A DNA stretch of 64,000 bases from Setophaga petechia. Taxonomy: Eukaryota > Chordata > Aves > Passeriformes > Parulidae. A program made the position numbers and the translations under genes. Below the pieces are notes generated by a model that saw only the letters and a list, made by a program, of their open reading frames with translations, made no database searches and had not been told where the DNA came from. This document shows, piece by piece, positions 25,132 to 40,100 of the stretch (position 1 is its first letter; every line of letters begins with the position of its first letter). The stretch spans positions 7,436,476-7,500,475 of the forward strand of contig JANCRA010000028.1 of NCBI GenBank assembly GCA_024362935.1. Reading direction: 5' to 3'.

Positions 25132-28100
25132 ATGGAGGTGTAAGGAGGGGCCTGAGGGGGGAGCACAGGGCACAGCCGGGCCTCGGAGCCGCCCTGCCGT
25201 GGCCACAGTGGGGCTGCAGGGCATCTCAGCGGGGTTTGTGTGGGGAAAATCTCTGTGGGGTGTGTGGGTACATCTGTATGTGATTTGTGGGGGGGTACAT
25301 CCATGTCGGTCTGTGCGTGAGAGGTGTGAGGGTGCAATGGATCCGTGAGGGGTATGAGGGTGCAATGGATCCATAAGAGTGCAATGAATTCATGAAGGGT
25401 GTGAGGGTGCAATGGATCCGTGAGGGCTGTGAGGGTACAATGACTCCGTGAGGGCTGTGAGGGTACAATAAATCCGTGAGGGTACAATGAATCCATGAGG
25501 AGTATCCGTGAGCGTACAGTGAATCTGTGAGGGTACAATAAATCTGCGAGGAGTGTGAGGGGCACAGTGGATCTGTGAGGGGTGTGAGTGTACGATAAAT
25601 CCGTGAGGGGTTTCTTGAACCCAGCAGTGAGTTCTGGTCAATGTCAGAGGAGTTTCATTTTATTAAAATTCCTGTCAGACAGGCTTTTGGGGCGAAATAC
25701 AGCGTGGATCAGCCTGAATCTCCCTCTGCCCTGCGAGAGGCAAAATGGGAATTTTTCATTATTCCCATGAGCTTTGTGTAGGAGCTGGAAATGCTGGATA
25801 AGGAAAAAACCTGAGGGGTTTGTGCCAGTGATTGCAAACGCAGCAAGAGTCAGAATTTTGGCTGGTGGCCTTCTTACCATGTGTTTTGGGCACAAAACTA
25901 TAAGATTTGACCTGTTTTGAAGTTAAAATCTCACAAGTTCTGTGGAACTGTTTAAATTTCTAGGTTTCATTTAATTTTAATTTCTCTAATGGGTGAAAGC
26001 ACTCATGGGATGTATTCCCCAAAGTCACTGAGCTCCTGCAGCTCTGTAATCCAGGGATGCTTTATTATCATTAAATCTTCTCTGCTATGAGCATGGAAAT
26101 CAGAAGTTGATTAAAAACATTAAACATTTGCTGAAGTACAGGTTTGTGTGACAGTCTTAATATAAATAGCAGCATGCAGAGAAATGAGCTGTTCTGGCTG
26201 TTGTATGGTGAGAAAAACACTTTTGATGATAGCATTAATAAAAAAATCTGTGATGCTTCTTACACTTTCACTGAGTTTTTATTAATCTTCTTTTGCCTCC
26301 TGCCCGATTTGGAAAGGAAACTACAACTCTTCCAAGTTCTTACTGTGGATTTTTCTTACCAGAATTATTCTGTATTTCTTACCAGAATTATCTGTTATTG
26401 GAGAAAAGAACTCTCAGAAAACTGTGAGGTTTAAATATATAACAAATGTGAAGCAGCAGACTTAAAAATGTGACGTGTCAGTGATATTTGCAAAGGTGTG
26501 ATGCCCTGTACTAAGATATTTTTGATATATGCAGCCCTACTCAAGAGTATTTTGGTTTAGACTAACATTTGGGCAAATATGAGCTATTTAAACTCTACAA
26601 AGTGTTTATATTTTTGGTGTTACCATGAAAATTTTTACCTTTCTGCTTAAGTCTTAATCACATAAAAAATAAGCAAAGTGTTGAGCTGACTGCTTAAAAA
26701 TACACATTGGAATCCATTATTCAGAATTCCTTGTTTCCTGACTGTAAAATTGGTGTCTGTGAGTCGGGACCGAAGGAAATTTTATTTCTATTGCAAAAGT
26801 TGATCAGTTTATAATTCTGGTATTTCAGAGCTGTTGAAGATTTGAGACTGACTCGTTGGCAGAAGTGCAAAAAAAGTTTTTTTCTGAATGGCAAAGCGGA
26901 TTGGAATGAAAAAGGAAAGAAGGGAACCAGTTTTCTTAAATAATTTCATTCTCAAGCCTTGATTCCGCAGCCTCATTTGCATGGCCGTGTGTTTGTTTCA
27001 CCCTCTTTCAGCCGAAGAATTCCATACGTAATTCTCCCTATAGAATGTCTTTGATCCGCGGGGATTTCTGTAGGGCCCTGCTGAATGCAAACATTCTGAA
27101 GACTTGCATTTACCTCCCAACAAAAGCCATATATGGTTTGTAAAACATGAATGAAAAACTAATGCGTGCCTGAGCTCACTTGCTGAAGTTTCACTCGGGT
27201 CAGCGAAATGGAAGTTGAAGTTCATCTCAGCGTATTTTAGAAGGTCCTTTTCATTTAAAAACAATGCTAGAACCTGTGGAAGTTTGTGGATGCATTTACC
27301 ATTTGAAAGTGATGAACGTGACAGTTCTATTCAGGCCATTCTCGGTGCTTAACATCACATTGTACCTTTTTTGTTGGTTTTTTATTTGCTTTTTCCTAAG
27401 CTGCTGCACAGACCTGAGAAAAGCCTTTTTTTCCTTTTGTATGGAAACTTTCTGTTGTTGTGGCTGCTGACTGCTCAGCAGAATGTGTTGTTCAGGGAAT
27501 AGAGGATGTTCTGGGGCAGGTTTTCTCCCTCTTTTTACTTCAAATATATAAATTTCCAATATCCAGGAGGAATAAAGGCATGATGTGCTTGGTTCTGCCA
27601 GCCTTGGATGAGGATTCTTGCTTGATGGGGACTGAGGAAATGGAAAATGGGAAACTCAGCCTTGCCCTTCTAATATAGGAACAGGCACATAAAGATGGGA
27701 AGAATAAATAAAGAGGAAATGCAATAAATTGAGTTTTTTTCACTCAGTACAACACATAAATGTCAAAGCCCTGTTTGTGTCTATACACACACACGTGTCC
27801 ATGGTACCAAAATACTCAGGGTGCTCCTGACTGATAAGGAAAACAGTGCTTGTAATCTGAATTCTTTTCCCCATCAGTCTTTTAACAAGATCAGTGGCAT
27901 TTTAAAAATAAGTTTTAATAAAATCAGAGGCATTTTTTCTAAGGAAGAAGCAAAGCAATTTGGTTTGAGTGTGTGAATTTGGGTGAGTGAGTAAAATAGG
28001 GTGACTGAGTGAAAGGAGTGTGTTGTACAAGTGTGTTATGATTTATGGGGCAAAGTGGGCAAAATATACTCAATATTTATGTCATTACTTTACTGACAGC

Positions 28101-31100
28101 ATGGTGAATATTTCCCAGAGATGGCAACTGTGGAATCACCAAAACAAGATATCTTGGACCTTTTTTTTTTAACTTTAAGTTCTTTTAGTGTCTGTGAGTG
28201 TGCAAAGAAAAGCCTCAAACAGTTCCATTTGGATAATAATAATTGTTTCCATTTTTCCTTTTAGAAAAGATGCAAATGCTGCATTGCTGAGTAACTTTGA
28301 GGTAAGTTTCTCTTCATTCTGCTTTTAAAGCAGCAATTCCAAGCTGTCATCAGTCCCTTGTATAATCTTTGGAAGCTGAAACCTGGCAGTGGCACTCAGC
28401 AAAAAGTGCAGGGGGTTTACTCTTCCTTGCATTTGGTTTGGTTTCAAGGAAAAAAAAAGAAAAAAAGAAAAAAAATCTTTTTAAAGAAGATTTGGAAATG
28501 GTTTTGCTAGTAATGGGTACTGTAGTATTGCTTGTTTGGTCTTGAGATTATTCTGAATTATTTTCCTCTCTCATTTTAAGAGAGGTAGAAAGAAATGTTT
28601 AATTTATCTGGTTTAATTTAAGCCCAGGTAATTGAAATATTTTGCTTTGCTGATTGATTTAATTTTTGGAGCAGTTTTAATAACCCAAGTGATTTTGTCT
28701 GTACTATTGTATTGCTGAAGCTGCTTTTCATTGCAGCTGTTTCATTCTGTTCTGAAATTAATCTTGAAGTGTTTTATCCTGCAAACAGCAGAGCAGCACC
28801 TGGTGAGTGTGATGAGGCACCTGGGAGGAACTCTGCTGAATTTCCTCTGAGAAACAGAGGATACCCTGTCACCCAAACTGGTGTTCAGTGCCTGGCTGGT
28901 GAAATCATGGCAAAAAAATAGCAAATATGATCTTTAAAAGTACTGACTCCCTCCAGTCCTCTTCCCTGGCAGTTGCACTGCAGAGCCAACGTTGTGTAAA
29001 TCCAGGGGTGCTTTGCACACCAGGTTCCATCCCTGCACATCCCTGTGAGCTCCTTGTCCTTTTGTGTTTGTTGTCAAAGCTCACAGCCTGGGTTTGATTT
29101 CAGCATTGGCAGGTTCCTTTTCCATGGAGGTGTGAAGTAATGGAGGGTTTGTAGCTGGTTATGTTCATGTTTCTCACTGTCTGGGAATGTTTGGTTTCTT
29201 ATTTCTCTGGATTTGTCAGTTTGTAATTCTCCAGGCTGGATCTTGAGTGGAGCCAGGTGAAAATGAGGGGATGAGCAGTGGGAAGGGCTCTGTTGGTTTG
29301 CTCTGGGTATTGACCCTGGATATACTGCAAAACATCTGAAAAAGTTCCATTCATCTGTTTAAAATAATCACAGCTTTAAAAAAACTATTTCCATCCTTAT
29401 TCACCCCTCTGGGGCCAAAACATTTCTCATTCCAGTTGTTGGTCCATCCACCAGAACAACCACACATTTTTTGTTGTTTGGCTGATAGGAATTTCCTGTT
29501 CATTTATGATTTCCTGCTGTAATATTTGTAGGTAAAATGCTCTCAGATGCTCTAAACCTCTTTATTTTTATTTTTAGGTGTACCAGTTACTTACTGATCT
29601 CAAGCAGCAGCGTAAAGAGAGTGGCAAAACCAAGCAGAGCTCTGGGCAGCAGAATCTGAACACAATCATGTATGAGGTGAGCAGCACTGGGGAAATCCAT
29701 TTACCAGTTGGCTCAAGCTGCAATAATCCACATCCTTAGGGTTGGGTAGTGATAATTTGGTATCAAATTTCTCCTGATTCAAACCATAATAAAATGTTTT
29801 ATCTGCCACTTTTCTGTGCTTGTAGGGTAACTGTGCAGAGTTAGGCAGTTGCTGTTCTTAAAATCAATAAAATAACTTCAACATCTCAAACTCCCTGTTT
29901 TTCAGCTGTTTAATTTTGTTGGTTTTTTTTTTTTTAATTCTAAAAATTCCATCCTTTTAAGACACAGACCAGAGCTTGCTATCATCTGATGAATTTGTGA
30001 TATCACCTAATGTGATAATTAAGATGATGATTTCAAAGCTGAGGCACAGATTACATGGTATTTTTTAATTAACAGAACTAAATCAATAATTCCAGCCAAA
30101 ACAGATCATCTAAATTGGTTTTTGATCCAAAGAAAGCCAAACCCCACATGGAGATAACATCACTTGGATGCCAGGTGGGAAATAAACATTTCATCCCTTG
30201 CTGGGAAGGAATTCTAACATCTTATAATACAAATACACATACAAATCTTACAATACAAATACAAATTTATTTAAAATCAATTAGCAACCTCTCAGAGCCT
30301 TGCAGAGGGAGCCATTGTGTGTGTGCTGCAGAATTGCATGAGCAGCAGTGAAAGCACTTTGCCTTTGCTTGCATGAGTAATTCTGTTGAGCCCTGAAACC
30401 CCTCATGTGGATAAGATCTGGCCTAGGCTTTGGTTTTGTTTTAGTTCTGGCTTTGTTTGAAAAAGGTACAGAGGTTGTAATTCCTGAGCCTTGCATTCAA
30501 CAAAATAGGGGCTTACCAAAAATGGGAATTAAATCTTCATGGAGACTGAGAGTCTCCTCCTGCACCTCTGGGAAACAGCTGAGGGAGATGCTGTAAGTAA
30601 ATTTGATCAGGATGCACCTGAAATCTTGAATTGCTTTGTTATTTTATGTGTTAAATACCTGCAGGGGCTTGGGGTGTAGCTGGTGTCAGTTCTGGCTGGG
30701 TTTTCTATGTCTGACTGAAAGAAAAGCAGAATTTGATTTTATAGGGTTGTCTTTGGATTTCTTCACAAGCTTCCTGCAGATTTGGATCCATTGGCACTGA
30801 AGTAACTCCATAAAAGGAGTTTTGTTTTTCTGTGTTTTTGGCTTTCTCACTGATTTGAAATTACCAAAAAACAATGAACCTGGAAGAGAAATTACTCCTG
30901 TGAAATAATTACATTACATGACAATATAATAATTTCTTTTCAATCACTGGTGGTGAATAACAGCTTCATTTTATCTGGAAAGGTCAGACAGGGCTTAAAG
31001 AAATTAATAATAAATTATAATTATTTCCAGCTCTTCATTTTGGGGTTTAATTCAAGCAACAATAAATATTTAGGAAGATTTTAAGTCACATCCAGTGAAA

Positions 31101-34100
31101 AGTCAGCTATGAACTGGAATTTTTCTGGTGTTTTTTATCAACAAATCGGTTTTTTACTTAATTCACATTACTTTGTGTAATGTAATTCCATTATCCACCT
31201 CCTCAATGTTGTTATTGTAAATAAAGCAAATAAATGGGACATTTGCTGTCAAAGTTAAGGTTGGTAGGTGTTACATGGGAAAAACTGATCAAAGTTTAAT
31301 TGTCTCAATTAATTTTGAATAGCAAAATGCACTTGTAGATTTCATAACAAGCCACTTAACCTGCTTCTATCAACTTTAACCTGCCAAAAATGCAGGTACA
31401 GGATGAAAACAGGGATAGATTAGAGATCTTAAAGAGGGATTTCTGGGCTGGCAGTGAGAATATTCCTGCACTGGGCACATGAAAACTTGGGTTTAGGATG
31501 AATTCAACTTTCCTGTGTGCTTTTAAAAGACAAAATCCAAACAAGGAGCAAACCAAGCAAATATCTCACAAACACCTGAGGGGTTTTTTAGCAAGCAGAG
31601 CTAAAACTCAGCCCTTTCCTGAATTCCTCAACTTGCAGTTTTGGGCTTTGAACAGCTCAGATAAAGTTGATTTCCAAAGCTGAATTGATTTTCTAGTTTT
31701 TCTCAAAACTTTTCAGAGTACTTGCTCCATACACAACTGGTAAAACAAGTATTAGTAAATAACTAATAAATAATGAATAAATTTGTAATTAAGTCTGTAT
31801 TAAATAATACATATTTTCTTTCTGTTCCTTGCAGACACTGAAGTACATTTCAAAAACACCCTGCAGGTACCAGAGCCCTGAGACTGTCAGGGAGTTCCTG
31901 ATAGCAATGAAAGACCATAAATTAACCAAGTAAGTGGAGCTGTGCGTTTGAACAGGAGTAAAAACTCCATGAATGCTGACAAACTGATCCCTGTGGACAG
32001 TGTGATGATGTGATTCATGGATTTTAAGTATTTTCTGCCATTATTTAAATGCTCAGCTAAACATATTTTCCTTCACTTGTGGGTATTTTGATTTTTAAGT
32101 GTTGTTTGTGCAGGATCTCTCAGATCTACACTTCAGTTCTTTAATTATTCTATCAACCAAGCCTCCCTCCTCCCCAGCAGTTTCCTGTGGAGCTGAACAT
32201 CCAGTTGTTATTTTGGGAAGTTCTGCATGGAAGAGAAAAGATTTCCTTTGCAGTTCCAAGACTCCAAGGGCTTTTTCCCCTCTGTGAGTGCCTGTTCTGG
32301 AGGCCCATAATCCTCCTGGAGCTCTGCAGAGTGGGACTGAGGCCTGATGTAAATAGGAATGGAACCAGCTGGCCACTTGTTTGGAGAGCTCTGATTACTC
32401 CTGACTTCCAAAGCAGAAAAACCCCCAATATTTAGTGCTTCTAAATGCCTCCTCCTTCCCTTCAGAGGAGTTTGAATTTCAGACACTGAGTGTGGTTTTA
32501 TTCCCTGCTGGGACTCCCAGGGAGTTCATCCTCTGGGAAAGGCTTTTCACTCATTTGGCTGTGCCTCAGAATGCTCAGGGAGGGCTCTGCAGTGCTGCAG
32601 GGAGGATTTTGGGCTGTCCAGAGCAGGGAGAGCAGATTGGCAGCTTTTTGTTGGACTTCCAGTGCCCCCTCTCTACAGCCAGGCACAGCCAGCCCAGCTC
32701 TGCTGCTCCTTGGGAACCCTGGCCTGGAGCTGGAGGCCTTTCTTTGCCAGGTCCCTCAGTGTTTGACCTCATTTCATCCAGCAGGATATTCATTTATGTA
32801 TCCTCATTATTTTCTGGAGCTATTGAAGCATGGAGAAAAGAAAATACTCTGCAATAAAAATACCAGAGGTGTAAGGAGGTGGTAATATGGCTCTGAGAGG
32901 TCTTAAAATTGGCAGCAAACATTTCCTGAGTAGTAGTGAGGATCCTTCCCTTCTGGGTGTAGAACAGCCCTTTCTGAAGAGAAATAACCTTTGCTGTCTG
33001 TGCAGGGCAGCAGTTTAAGAAGAATCAGCAGAACAGGATTTTTCAGAATAAAACAAACTGAATGATATTGGTATAAAACTCCCATTAAAAATCAAAGTGT
33101 TTATTCTTATTGAAAGCTTATTTCTAAACTTTTTCAGGTAGAATTTGACCAGAACCTGAGGGTTAACTCTTAGTGTTATCACTTTCTGAGGGTTAACTCT
33201 TAGTGTTATCACTTTCTGAGGGTTAACTCCTAGTGTTATCACTTTCTGAGGGTTAACTCTTAGTGTTATCACTTTCTGAGGGTTAACTCCTAGTGTTGTC
33301 ACTTTAGGTACCTTCACTGTAACTGCTCCCCTTGATGGGATCTCCTAGAGTGAAATACTAAACAATTTATGACAGAGAAACTTCCAGCTACAGATTCTCT
33401 GTCTTCCACAGTGCTGAGCACTTTTGTAGAGGCTCTACCCAAATATTCACCTTCCCACAGCTGCTTGTTCAGTGGTCTGGGAAGGTTGGAGCAGTTACAA
33501 GGTTTAAATGAGCTTTTGGACTGTTCCATTTTTATGGATGCTCTGAGGTGCCTTTGGGGTTGGGGATCATCCTGTGTGTCCTTTTCCTGAGGCACTGAAG
33601 CAAAGGAATTGTTCCCAAATCATTTCTTGTGCATGGTGGCAGCAGGATGAGGGTGAAGAGACAGCCAGTGGTGTAGGTGACAAATTCACATTTGTTTTGT
33701 GAGCATCCTGTACAACTTTTACCTGGTAAAGAACTTCCCAACTCTGCCATGTGCTTTACAGAATAAAACCCAGAATTATTTTGTGTGGCATTTCTTTATT
33801 TCTGATCTTTTCCATGCAGCCACTTGAAGCCAGAAATGTCAGGGCCCACCTGGCAGCCCCTTCACCCCAAAGCACAGAGAGCACAAGGGGTGAAATTTCT
33901 TTTTTAGGGCACTTTATGTTAAACCTCTTAAAGCAGAGGCAGTTTGGAGCTAGCTTTGGTTCCTAACCAAGGTCATTTCAACACTTTTCTCTTGTTAAAT
34001 AAAAAGGCTTTGAAGGTTTCCATTCTGTGGGATGCAGGTGGTGCTGAGGGATTTCATTCCAGCTGTGTGCAGAGAGCTTCCTTCCCTTGGAGAGGAAAGA

Positions 34101-37100
34101 TTTGCAGTGTTTGCTCTTCCAGGACCTTGCTGGTGTGAGCCCTGCAATGACCTTTCCTCCCACCAAGAGTAATGAGCTCCAGACTCTCTTTGCTGATTCC
34201 TTTCTGGGTAAGGCACCCCAAAATGTGCTCTCTGAGCTGCTCAGACCCTGTCTGTACTGCTGACAGCTCTCTGCAGTGGCTGATTAGATTTAATTTGTGT
34301 TAATTGGGGTCTGTCCTCAGACAATTCACTCTGGTTAAAGGCTCAGCAGCACCCCATCACCCCAAACTGCTTCCCTGCCCTTTCCATTCCTGCCATGACT
34401 CCACCTCTAACCAGAGGGGAAACAATTAAGCAGTGTGTTTATTTGTTAATTAGGCTTAGCCTGTTTCCCTACAGCAGGAACCAGGATGTGCAGCCCTGCC
34501 CAGCTGTGATTGCTGCCCTCAGCACTAGGCTGTGCTCGTGGGTGGGAGAATCCCCAGCTGGGAACACCAAGAACTGAGCCTCAGCACAGCTCTGAATCAA
34601 GGGAATTCTTATTTTTCCTTCCACAGCCCTGCAGGATGTCAGGCTGCACGTGATGTCTGTGCTCCTGGGAGAGCAACATAATTATGGTAACATAATTCTG
34701 GCAAATTCTGAAAATCATCTCAAATCCTTCTGTTATCACTGATTTTTGCCACTCAAAAAATCAAGTTAACACACCACCATCCATTTTTTGATGGATTTTT
34801 CTCTTTAGTGCTACAGACACAAAAAAGAGGCTTCCTAAAAGGTGGATTTAAAAAGTCAATTTTAAAGATTTTAAAAACATCAGTGTGTGCAAACAAATAT
34901 TCCAGAGTCATTTCAGAACGCTGCCTTGCTAAATGGAGCAAACTCAAAGCCAGATATTTCACTGACACAGTTAAGATGTGGTAAAACAGTTTTTCCCATA
35001 GTTTTTAATCATTACTTTGGTAAAATTCAAACTGTAGAACTGAGATATTTTTAAAACTACAGCTCTGAACCCGCATAATGAATTTTATTATTACCTTGTT
35101 GAGGCCTCAGGCTTTGGCTGAAGCTGCAGTTCAGTGAGCCATGTTGTACTTGGAAATAGAGTTTGCCACTAGCAGCTCATTTTCCAGTCTTAGTGCTGGA
35201 ATGGCTTCATATTTGTAAGTTATAGTGAATTGCATTGCATGAAAAGAACATTTATTAAACTGGAGTTCTGTAATTATGGTTCAATGCAAACTGGCTCTAC
35301 TTGTGCTTCTTCCTGCCACTGATATCCTATCTTGTATCTAATTTTGGGATAACCAAATTTCCAATCACTGCATATTTTTATAATTCTAAAAGAACTGGTC
35401 AGGAACATTGCCCTTTTTGTCTTTAAATCAACACAGTCAAGGAAGTGTTGAGCTGAAAATCTTCAGTACTTCTAGAAAATATTTTCCCTCATGACTGCCA
35501 AAAGCTACAACAGATACAAACCTCTGCAATATGCACAGCTGAAGGATTTGCTTTGTAGTTTTTGTCTTCTCCAGAGCTTTCAAAATGAATATTCAACAGC
35601 AGGTCAGCATCGTGCTCATTGAACAGCAGCATCATTTAAGAGATTTTAAGAAGATTATTCTCAGCCTTTCCAGTGGGAATCCTTGTGGAGAATCCCAGCA
35701 CCCACTGGGGCTGTGATTTCCCATTTTGGGGAAATCCTCCCTCAGCTCAGGACTCAGGCATGAAAAGTTGCCATGGTTGATTGAGAGCCATGGGATTTGT
35801 GTTTCCAGCAGGAATCAAAGCCCTGCTTGTGTGTCCAGCTGTTACTTCATGGTTTTCCCAGTAACCCTCAAACATCCATTCCTCAGGATAAATTTGCTTC
35901 TGCTCAGGCACAGATGTTGAAGGGTTTTTTTAGCTCTCTGTGCTGGATCTTGGCACTCTTCTCTCCTTACCCAGACCTCTTGCTGGAAAAACACTCTGGG
36001 ATTTCAGCAGATTAAAAAAGAGCAATACCAACACACAGAGGAGATTTTGGTTAAAATATAAACTGCAACAGTTTGCTTAGTGCTGACAGGAAATGATGCA
36101 TTTTGTCTGAATTTCCACAAGAGCATGGAAGGGTGATGGTGTTTGCAGGGGTCTGAGGATGAGGGAAGAGATGAGGATCTGACTCCATGGTTCAGAAGCC
36201 TTGATTTATTATTTTATGATAAATATTACATTAAAACTATACTAAAAGAATAGAAGAAAGGATTTCATCAGAAGGCTGGCTAAGAATAGAAAAGGAATGA
36301 TAACAAAGGCTTGTGAGTGACAGACAGTGTGGACAGCAGGACTGTGATTGGCCATTAATTAGAAACAACTAACATGAACCAATCAAAGATCTGCTTGTTG
36401 CATTTTTCAGCTGCAGATAATCAATGTTTACATTTCGCTCCTGAGGCTTCTCAGCTTCTCAAGAGAAAAAATCTTAAGGAAAGGATTTTTCATAAAACAT
36501 GTCTGTGACGTGCAGGTATTTGTGTTATTTTCTAGAATGGATGTATCAATGTAGGATTGTGCTGTCTGCTCTGTCTGTGATCTTGAACATGATACAGAGT
36601 TTGTTTTTGTCCTGTAGAAATATTTTTTAGGATTTTTAGGTTGGAACTCAACATTTTCACCTCCTCCAGCACTCTCCCCTCTCACACACCTCAGACCCCT
36701 TTTCCTCCCTATAACTGCACAGGTTTTTGTCCCCTGCAGCCTGAGCTTTGTGTGTGTCCCCAAACCCTGTCCAGAGCATTTTTCCATCCTGGACAAGCTG
36801 CTCCTGGCTGCAGCTGAGCCCCAGGGCTGCAGGATGTGGGAATTCTCAGCAGGAATTGCTGTGTTGGGATTTTCCAGCAGGAATTGCCAAGTTGGGGTTT
36901 CTCAACAGGAATTGCCATGGTGGGGTTTCTCAGCAGGAATTGCCACAGTGGGATTTCCCAGCAGGAATTGCCATGGTGGGATTCAGCAGGAATTGCTGTG
37001 TTGGGATTTTCCAGCAGGAATTGCCATGGTGGTGTTTCCCAGCAGGAATTGCCACATTGGGATTTCTCAGCAGGAATTGCCATGGTGGGATTCAGCAGGA

Positions 37101-40100
37101 ATTGCTGTGTTGGGATTTTCCAGCAGGAATTGCCATGGTGGTGTTTCCCAGCAGGAATTGCCACATTGGGATTTCTCAGCAGGAATTGCCATGGTGGGAT
37201 TCAGCAGGAATTGCCATGGTGGGATTTCCCAGCAGGAATTGCCGTGGTGGGATTCAGCAGGAATTGCTGTGTTGGGATTTCCCAGCAGGAATTGCCATGG
37301 TGGGGTTTCTCAGCAGGAATTGCCATGGTGGGGTTTCCCAGCAGGAATTACCATGGTGGGGTTTCTCAGCAGGAATTGCCATGGTGGGATTTCCCAGCAG
37401 GAATTGCCATGGTGGGATTTCCCAGCAGGAATTGCCATGGTGGGATTTCCCAGCAGGAATTGCCATGGTGGGATTTCTCAGCAGGAATTGCCACATTGGG
37501 ATTTCTCAGCAGGAATTGCTGTGTTGGGATTTCTCAGCAGGAGTTGCCATGGTGGGATTCAGCAGGAATTGCCATGGTGGGATTTCTCAGCAGGAATTGC
37601 TGTGTTGGGATTTCCCAGCAGGAATTGCCGTGGTGGGGTTTCTCAGCAGGAATTGCCATGGTGGGATTTGTCAGCAGGAATTGCCATGGTGGGATTTCTC
37701 AGCAGGAATTACCATGGTGGGATTTCTCAGCAGGAATTGCCATGGTGGGATTTCTCAGCAGGAATTGCCATGGTGGGGTTTCTCAGCAGGAATTGCCATG
37801 GTGGGATTCAGCAGGAATTGCCATGGTGGGGTTTCTCAGCAGGAATTGCCATGGTGGGATTCAGCAGGAATTGCCATGGTGGGGTTTCCCAGCAGGAATT
37901 GCTGTGTTGAGATTTCCCAGCAGGAATTGCCATGGTGGGGTTTCCCAGCAGGAATTGCCATGGTGGGATTTCTCAGCAGGAATTGCCATGGTGGGATTTC
38001 TCAGCAGGAATTGCCATGGTGGGATTTCTCAGCAGGAATTGCCACATTGGGATTTCTCAGCAGGAATTGCCATGGTGGGATTTCTCAGCAGGAATTGCCA
38101 TGGTGGGGTTTCCCAGCAGGAATTGCCAAGTTGGGATTTCTCAGCAGGAATTGCCATGGTGGGATTTCTCAGCAGGAATTGCCATGGTGGGGTTTCCCAG
38201 CAGGAATTGCCAAGTTGGGATTTCTCAGCAGGAATTGCCAAGTTGGGATTTCTCAGCAGGAATTGCCATGGTGGGGTTTCTCAGCAGGAATTGCCATGGT
38301 GGGGTTTCTCAGCAGGCAGGTCCTGTACCAGTCTGCAGCACGCCCCATTAACTCTGATTAGTGGGATCTTGCTTTTATGTGAGAAAATTGCTTTCTCTGT
38401 CACTCATCCTTTGTATGGATTCTCCTCTTGAGTGAGCAGCTTTCGTGTTCCAAACTGGTACTAAAATCCAGGCAGGGCAGGGAAATGCAGATGCTGAAAT
38501 TTGGGGGCAATGAAGCTGAAAATGTTCTTCACCTTCTGTTTGGATGAATGGGACATTTCCCCTTTTATTTAACAAGCACCAGCGTGCCCTGAGTGCTGTA
38601 GGAAGTGTAAAGATGAATTCATGGGAGCTGGAAAAAGTTAATTTTACTTTTTAGATTTAATGGAGCATGAACTAAATTCAAGCTTAGGTCTGTGCCCAAG
38701 CCAACACTGCAATCAGGGCTGATCCTAATGCATGGTTGCCTTACTTAAAGCTAATCTCTGATGAAATTGTGGTTATTCAGGTTTTAATTTGTGTGTGTGC
38801 TGTCAGGAAATTCCAGGTACACAGAGAGCCTGGTCCCAGCAGTCAATTGGTGGGATCAGGAAATTCCAGGTACACAGCCTGACCCCAGCAGTCAGTTTGT
38901 GGGATCAACCCAGAGCCTGGTCCCAGCAGTCAATTTTTGGGATCAGGAAATTCCAGGTACACAGCCTGACCCCAGCAGTCAGTTTGTGGGATCAGACCCA
39001 GAGCCTGGTCCCAGCAGTCAGTTTTTTGGGATCAGGAAATTCCAGGTACACAGCCTGACCCCAGCAGTCAGTTTGTGGGATCAGACCCAGAGCCAGGTCC
39101 CAGCAGTCAGTTTGTGGGATCAGACCCAGAGCCTGGTCCCTGCAGTCAATTTTTGGCATCAATATTAAAAGGTGCAATGGGTACTGAGCTCCAGCTCAAA
39201 TCTCTGCCTTCTGCTGAGGGCTGAGCAATCCAGTTTGCTATAAAATGCATTTTAGAGACATTTTGGGAGTGTTTGTTTCACTGCTTCCCTCATAATTACA
39301 CATTAGCATGCCTAAAGATCCTTGTGTCGGGGTGTTAATTAGTGCCTGTGCTGCACAAGCAGTTCCAGATGAAATATGGCATTTATGCAGCTTTTGGGGC
39401 TTTTCTTTTTGCACCCTGCTGCTTGTTCCTTTGTGTTGTTCTGCATCATTTTCCAGTAGGGAGCTTTGCTGATCAAAACCAGCCATGAAATCCTTCAGAT
39501 GCCACATCTGAGTGTGTTAATCACTGTCAGTTCTCTCTCATTCTTCTGTACTCATTTCTAAAAACTGCAAATCCCCTGAAATGATGCTTTTAGGATCTGT
39601 TTGCCTGACTGTAAAATTTCTGTCTATCCCTAATGAGTTGGAGTGCTGTTCATGGCTTATGAGCCAAAACTCTTGGAGAGGTGACCTTTTGTGTTGTGCC
39701 CTCTGTTTCTTCAGGAAGCACCAGCAGTTGCACTAATTGATTGTTTTAGTCACGATGTGTAATTGGTGTTAATTTATTTCTGCTTGCTGCTGCTGTGCCA
39801 GTAATCTTCCTGTGATAAACACAGCCCTACCTGCTTGGAAAGAGCTCTGGATAAATCAGGTTTGCATTCTTCAGCTCAGGCATAAAATGGCTTTTGCCAT
39901 TTGATCCTCTTTATTCGGCTCTGGGGTTTATATTTCAAGGATATTACTTTGAAAAGAAGAGGATGAGGAAATTTATTTAATAAAAGTCAGATAATGTGCT
40001 TTGTGTGGAGCTGGAGGATTGGGGATGTGTTTTGCTGCAAAAGAGAAGAAAGAGTTGTTTGAGAAGGCTCTGAAGTGTCATGTGAGAGAAACTTGGGTAA

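Noticed and set aside
36748..38361. A 537-codon plus-strand open frame with Trp/Gly-rich repeats
   Set aside because: It is read out of a 28-bp minisatellite with no stops in any forward frame, lies within a CRCP intron and has no unique flanking domain.
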